Assembly (NCBI GenBank): GCA_019115125.1
Contig: DXEG01000009.1
Coordinates: forward strand, 1 to 44,180
Reading direction: 5' to 3'
DNA: 44,180 nt
DNA from: Candidatus Blautia faecipullorum
GTDB taxonomy: Bacteria > Bacillota > Clostridia > Lachnospirales > Lachnospiraceae
Shown here: positions 41,716 through 44,180 of the stretch, piece after piece
Position numbering within the stretch: the first letter of the stretch is position 1
Layout of the letters: each line of letters opens with the position of its first letter
Position numbers and translations under genes: made by a program
The notes under the pieces: model-generated
Told to the model about the DNA's origin: nothing
Seen by the model: the letters and a program-made list of their open reading frames with translations, nothing else
Database searches by the model: none

Positions 41716-41749
41716 AAAAAAGGATACCCGTAAAAACGGATATCCTTTT
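41716..41749 (-). terminator. Terminator of the ribosomal operon
   Basis: On the minus strand AAAGGATATCCGT, a TTTT loop and ACGGGTATCCTTT, followed by T, lie directly after the rplQ stop. Confidence 0.88.
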
Positions 41750-41758
41750 AAGGTCTTA

Positions 41759-42295
41759 TTATACTAATTCGATCAGAACTTCCATTGCGGCGTCGCCTTT
41801 ACGCGGTCCGATCTTGACGATTCTTGTATAACCGCCGTTGCGTCCAACGTACTTCGGCGCTACCTCTTCGAACATTTTCTTCACCATATCGACGTCTTTG
41901 GTGTTTTTCTTTCTGCCGGCGCCCTTTGCGGGTACTTCCTTAACAGGATAGAACACCTTCATCATCTCACGGCGTGCATGAAGTCTGGAAGGAGCGTCTT
42001 TGGTGATCTCTTTCTGTACTTCATCATAAACAGTTTTCTTCTTGCCGTCTACGACTTCTTTTACTCTCTTGCCGTCTGCGTCCTTGCGGGCAACCTTTGC
42101 TGTAACAGTAACAGTCTCAAAATTGTCCTTTTCACGTACAGCCATAGCGATCAGGCCTTCAGCGATCTTGCGGATCTCTTTTGCCTTTGCTTCAGTAGTA
42201 ACGATCTTTCCATGATACAGAAGATTTGTCACCTGGTTTCTTAACAGAGCTTTTCTCTGGTCAGAGGTTCTGCTTAATTTTCTATATTTTGCCAT
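41759..42295 (-). CDS. rplQ: 50S ribosomal protein L17, long form
   Basis: L17 sits at the polypeptide exit-tunnel side of the large subunit. The 178-residue product has the normal N-terminal half (MAKYRKLSRTSDQRKALLRN, then KIVTTEAKAKEIRKIAEGLI) and the normal end (YVGRNGGYTRIVKIGPRKGDAA). Between about 70 and 130 lies an extra lysine-rich segment (KDADGKRVKEVVDGKKKTV...KGAGRKKNTKD) absent from the ~120-residue proteins of Bacillus and E. coli. The start at 42295 has GGAGG. Last gene of the rpsK-rpsD-rpoA-rplQ run. Confidence 0.97.
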   Translation of the reverse strand: MAKYRKLSRTSDQRKALLRNQVTNLLYHGKIVTTEAKAKEIRKIAEGLIAMAVREKDNFETVTVTAKVARKDADGKRVKEVVDGKKKTVYDEVQKEITKDAPSRLHARREMMKVFYPVKEVPAKGAGRKKNTKDVDMVKKMFEEVAPKYVGRNGGYTRIVKIGPRKGDAAMEVLIELV

Positions 42296-42380
42296 TTTAT
42301 TTTCCTCCATCTGCGGGACATCAGAACACGCTTGTTCGGACTTACTGCCCTGACGCTTTGGCACCCCGCCCTATATTTTA

Positions 42381-43340
42381 TTATTCCTCAGTAGGCTGAA
42401 GCTGTAATCCCAGCTCCTTCAGCTTGGCAAGTACTTCCTCCAGTGATTTACGGCCCAGATTACGAACCTTCATCATATCGTCCGGAGTTTTATTGCAAAG
42501 CTCTTCTACAGTATTGATGCCTGCTCTCTTGAGACAGTTGTAGGAACGCACAGACAGCTCAAGCTCGTCGATGCTCATTTCCAGAACCTTCTCTTTTTCA
42601 TTGTCCTCTTTCTCGATCATAACTTCTGCAGTTTTCGCATTCTCGGAAAGATCGATAAACAGGCTCAAATGCTCGCTTAATACCTTTGCCGCAAGGCTGA
42701 CCGCCTCGTCGGGATCCAGCGTACCGTTTGTGTAAACGTCAAGGGTAAGTTTATCGAAGTCGGTAACCTGTCCCACACGGGTATTCTCTACAATCATATT
42801 CACTCTGTCTACCGGAGTATAAATCGCGTCTACCGCGATCACACCGATAGGCATGTCTTCTGATTTTCCTTTGTCAGCGCTTACATAACCACGGCCCTTG
42901 GTAATGGTCAGTTCCATGGCCAGTCTGCAGTCCTTGCCGCCGTTTAATGTGGCGATCACCTGATCCGGATTCATGATCTCGATATCCTGATCTGTCTGAA
43001 TGTCCGCCGCGGTAACAACTCCCTTGCCCTCGCACTCAATATAAGCGGTCTTGGGCTCGTTGTCTGAGCTGTTGTTTTTGATCGCCAGACTCTTCAGGTT
43101 CATGATAATCTCAGTGACATCTTCCTTCACGCCCGGAATTGAGCTGAACTCATGCAGCACACCATCAATCTTCACCTGGCTTACCGCTGCTCCCGGAAGG
43201 GAAGACAGCATAATTCTCCGGAGAGAATTGCCAAGGGTAGTGCCATAGCCTCTTTCCAGCGGTTCCACTACAAATCTGCCAAATTTTTTATTTTCAGATA
43301 TTTCGGTAATTTCGATTTTTGGTTTATTAAAATCAAACAC
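42381..43340 (-). CDS. rpoA: RNA polymerase alpha subunit
   Basis: The alpha subunit dimerises to nucleate RNA polymerase assembly and contacts UP elements and activators through its C-terminal domain. The 319-residue product has the alpha-NTD ([31 protein letters not shown]) and the alpha-CTD ([26 protein letters not shown]...[12 protein letters not shown]). The start codon is GTG with AAGGAGGG 10 nt upstream. It follows rpsD after a 141-nt gap full of hairpins and precedes rplQ. Confidence 0.98.
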   Translation of the reverse strand: MFDFNKPKIEITEISENKKFGRFVVEPLERGYGTTLGNSLRRIMLSSLPGAAVSQVKIDGVLHEFSSIPGVKEDVTEIIMNLKSLAIKNNSSDNEPKTAYIECEGKGVVTAADIQTDQDIEIMNPDQVIATLNGGKDCRLAMELTITKGRGYVSADKGKSEDMPIGVIAVDAIYTPVDRVNMIVENTRVGQVTDFDKLTLDVYTNGTLDPDEAVSLAAKVLSEHLSLFIDLSENAKTAEVMIEKEDNEKEKVLEMSIDELELSVRSYNCLKRAGINTVEELCNKTPDDMMKVRNLGRKSLEEVLAKLKELGLQLQPTEE

Positions 43341-43416
43341 TATAAGGCTCCCTCCTTCTGGAAAGCTGTGTCACACTATGCGCTTTTACTCCAAACTGCG
43401 TTTGCTTCCTTTGGAA

Positions 43417-43480
43417 CTCCAAACTCCGCTGCGCTACGTTCGGAGAGCGCCTAAAAGCTTGCTGCGCTACGCTTTTAGGC
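43417..43480 (-). repeat. Twin hairpins with a shared loop between rpsD and rpoA
   Basis: On the minus strand GCCTAAAAGC/GCTTTTAGGC (43449-43458 with 43471-43480) and CTCCGAAC/GTTTGGAG (43438-43445 with 43417-43424, one G-U pair) are two adjacent stem-loops. Both have GTAGCGCAGC at the 5' side of the loop (plus 43461-43470 and 43428-43437). ACTCCAAACT also recurs at 43388-43397. Neither stem has a T run, so they are not ordinary terminators. Confidence 0.7.
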
Positions 43481-43481
43481 T

Positions 43482-44075
43482 TTACTTAGAATACAGCTCG
43501 ACGATAAGCATTTCGTTTACGGGAACGTCAATCGCTTCTCTGTTCGGAAGCTCTTTGATGGTTCCGCTTAACGCTTCCTGATTTACATCCAGCCATTCCG
43601 GAACAAGTCTTCCGCCTGTTACTTCCAGAATTCCTTTGTATCTGTCAGAACCTTTGCATTTTTCTTTGATCTCGATCACATCTCCGGCCTTTGTAAGGTA
43701 GGACGGAATGTTTACGCATTTGCCGTTTACCAGTACATGCTTGTGGTCAACGATCTGACGCGCTTCACGTCTTGTTCTTGCGAATCCCATACGGAACAGA
43801 ATGTTGTCCAGTCTGCTCTCCAGCATAACCATCAGGTTTTCACCTGTCTGGCCCGGCATTCTGTCTGCTTTTTTGTAATAATTACGGAACGGTTTCTCAA
43901 GAACTCCGTAGATGAATTTTGCTTTCTGTTTTTCTCTTAACTGTAAACCGTACTCAGAAACTTTTCTGTTTGCACGCTTTAACTGTCTTGTTGATTTTTT
44001 ATCAATACCAAGATAAATCGGATCCAGGCCAAGGGATCTGCATCTTTTAAGAACGGGCACTCTGTTTACTGCCAT
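43482..44075 (-). CDS. rpsD: 30S ribosomal protein S4
   Basis: S4 is a primary 16S rRNA-binding protein of the small subunit and in many bacteria an autogenous regulator. The 197-residue product has the N-terminal segment (here without zinc Cys clusters: MAVNRVPVLKRCRSLGLDP), the GLQLREKQKAKFIYGVLEKPFRNYYKKA stretch and the S4 RNA-binding domain (RLDNILFRMGFARTRREARQIVDHKHVLVNGK). AGGAGG precedes ATG. It lies 18 nt after rpsK. Confidence 0.98.
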   Translation of the reverse strand: MAVNRVPVLKRCRSLGLDPIYLGIDKKSTRQLKRANRKVSEYGLQLREKQKAKFIYGVLEKPFRNYYKKADRMPGQTGENLMVMLESRLDNILFRMGFARTRREARQIVDHKHVLVNGKCVNIPSYLTKAGDVIEIKEKCKGSDRYKGILEVTGGRLVPEWLDVNQEALSGTIKELPNREAIDVPVNEMLIVELYSK

Positions 44076-44093
44076 TTCAAGCTACCTCCTCAA

Positions 44094-44180
44094 TTAGACT
44101 CTTCTGCGTTTTGGTGGACGGCATCCGTTATGCGGAACCGGTGTTACGTCACGGATACTTGTTACTTCAAGTCCGCATGC
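44094..44180 (-). CDS. rpsK: 30S ribosomal protein S11, C-terminal end (partial)
   Basis: The last 28 codons and the stop of S11, cut by the window edge. Reading in from the edge gives ACGLEVTSIRDVTPVPHNG followed by CRPPKRRRV, the highly conserved S11 end (platform of the 30S subunit, next to 16S helix 45 region). It shows that the ribosomal operon continues to the right. Confidence 0.96.
   Translation of the reverse strand, partial: ACGLEVTSIRDVTPVPHNGCRPPKRRRV

Noticed and set aside
1..44180. Prophage, transposon, integron, defence island or biosynthetic cluster
   Set aside because: No integrase, transposase, phage structural gene, nuclease-toxin pair, CRISPR repeat or large synthase is encoded; almost all genes are core clostridial functions in conserved order.

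Overview
The window is a gene-dense piece of a spore-forming Clostridia chromosome, most likely from the family Lachnospiraceae; I cannot name the genus from sequence alone. The evidence is a full set of endospore genes (spoIIE, yabP, yabQ, cwlD, spoIIGA-sigE, a CotS-family gene), clostridial gene order, the single-chain PurL, a long-form L17, an archaeal/eukaryal-type prolyl-tRNA synthetase behind a T-box, and MurT/GatD. Almost all genes lie on the minus strand; only an HD hydrolase (15400-15981) and xpt (34824-35393) lie on the plus strand. I see no transposase, integrase, phage gene, CRISPR array, rRNA or tRNA gene.

Layout. (1) 337-9100 is the region equivalent to the Bacillus yabO-yabP-yabQ-divIC-spoIIE-tilS-hprT-ftsH neighbourhood, fed by HU, mazG and a CotS-like gene. 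(2) 9286-15223 holds cca, T-box-controlled proS, and an operon of an HD protein, sua5, rpiB and dCMP deaminase. (3) 15400-21096 holds a plus-strand HD hydrolase, two tandem DUF2298-type polytopic proteins and cwlD. (4) 21319-25368 holds putP, a ferritin-like protein and the spoIIGA-sigE pair. (5) 25572-34589 looks like one long transcription unit: yedF, a DUF3343 gene, a 75-residue unknown, a CsoR-family repressor, mrp, purL, thrS and aroD. (6) 34824-41490 holds xpt, a regulator and lipoprotein pair, rubredoxin, murT-gatD and a LytTR regulator. (7) 41759-44180 is the promoter-distal end of a ribosomal operon: rpsK (partial), rpsD, rpoA, rplQ.

Regulation is readable in several places. Both spoIIE and spoIIGA-sigE have near-consensus -35 and -10 boxes 21 bp apart, with a Spo0A-box-like sequence over the -35; this is the unusual geometry known for Spo0A-activated promoters in Bacillus. 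yabP and cwlD carry sequences close to the sigma-E consensus, and sigma-E itself is encoded here. proS has a T-box leader with its own sigma-A-type promoter.

The most novel signal is non-coding. A 164-nt multi-arm element at 22992-23155 has a 14-bp closing stem, two main arms and several hairpins. A second, divergent copy (1-116, minus strand, cut by the window edge) keeps the layout and the short linker sequences while the paired arms have changed on both sides, as expected of a conserved folded structure. A stray arm (23167-23231) and a stray closing-stem half (12561-12578) suggest a dispersed family. Other points of interest are a SpoIIE without its polytopic membrane domain, a LytTR regulator whose receiver has Ala at the phospho-Asp position, a WYL-family regulator lacking the WYL core, a CotS-like kinase fold with altered catalytic residues, and a sulfur/selenium-carrier cluster joined to a CsoR sensor.
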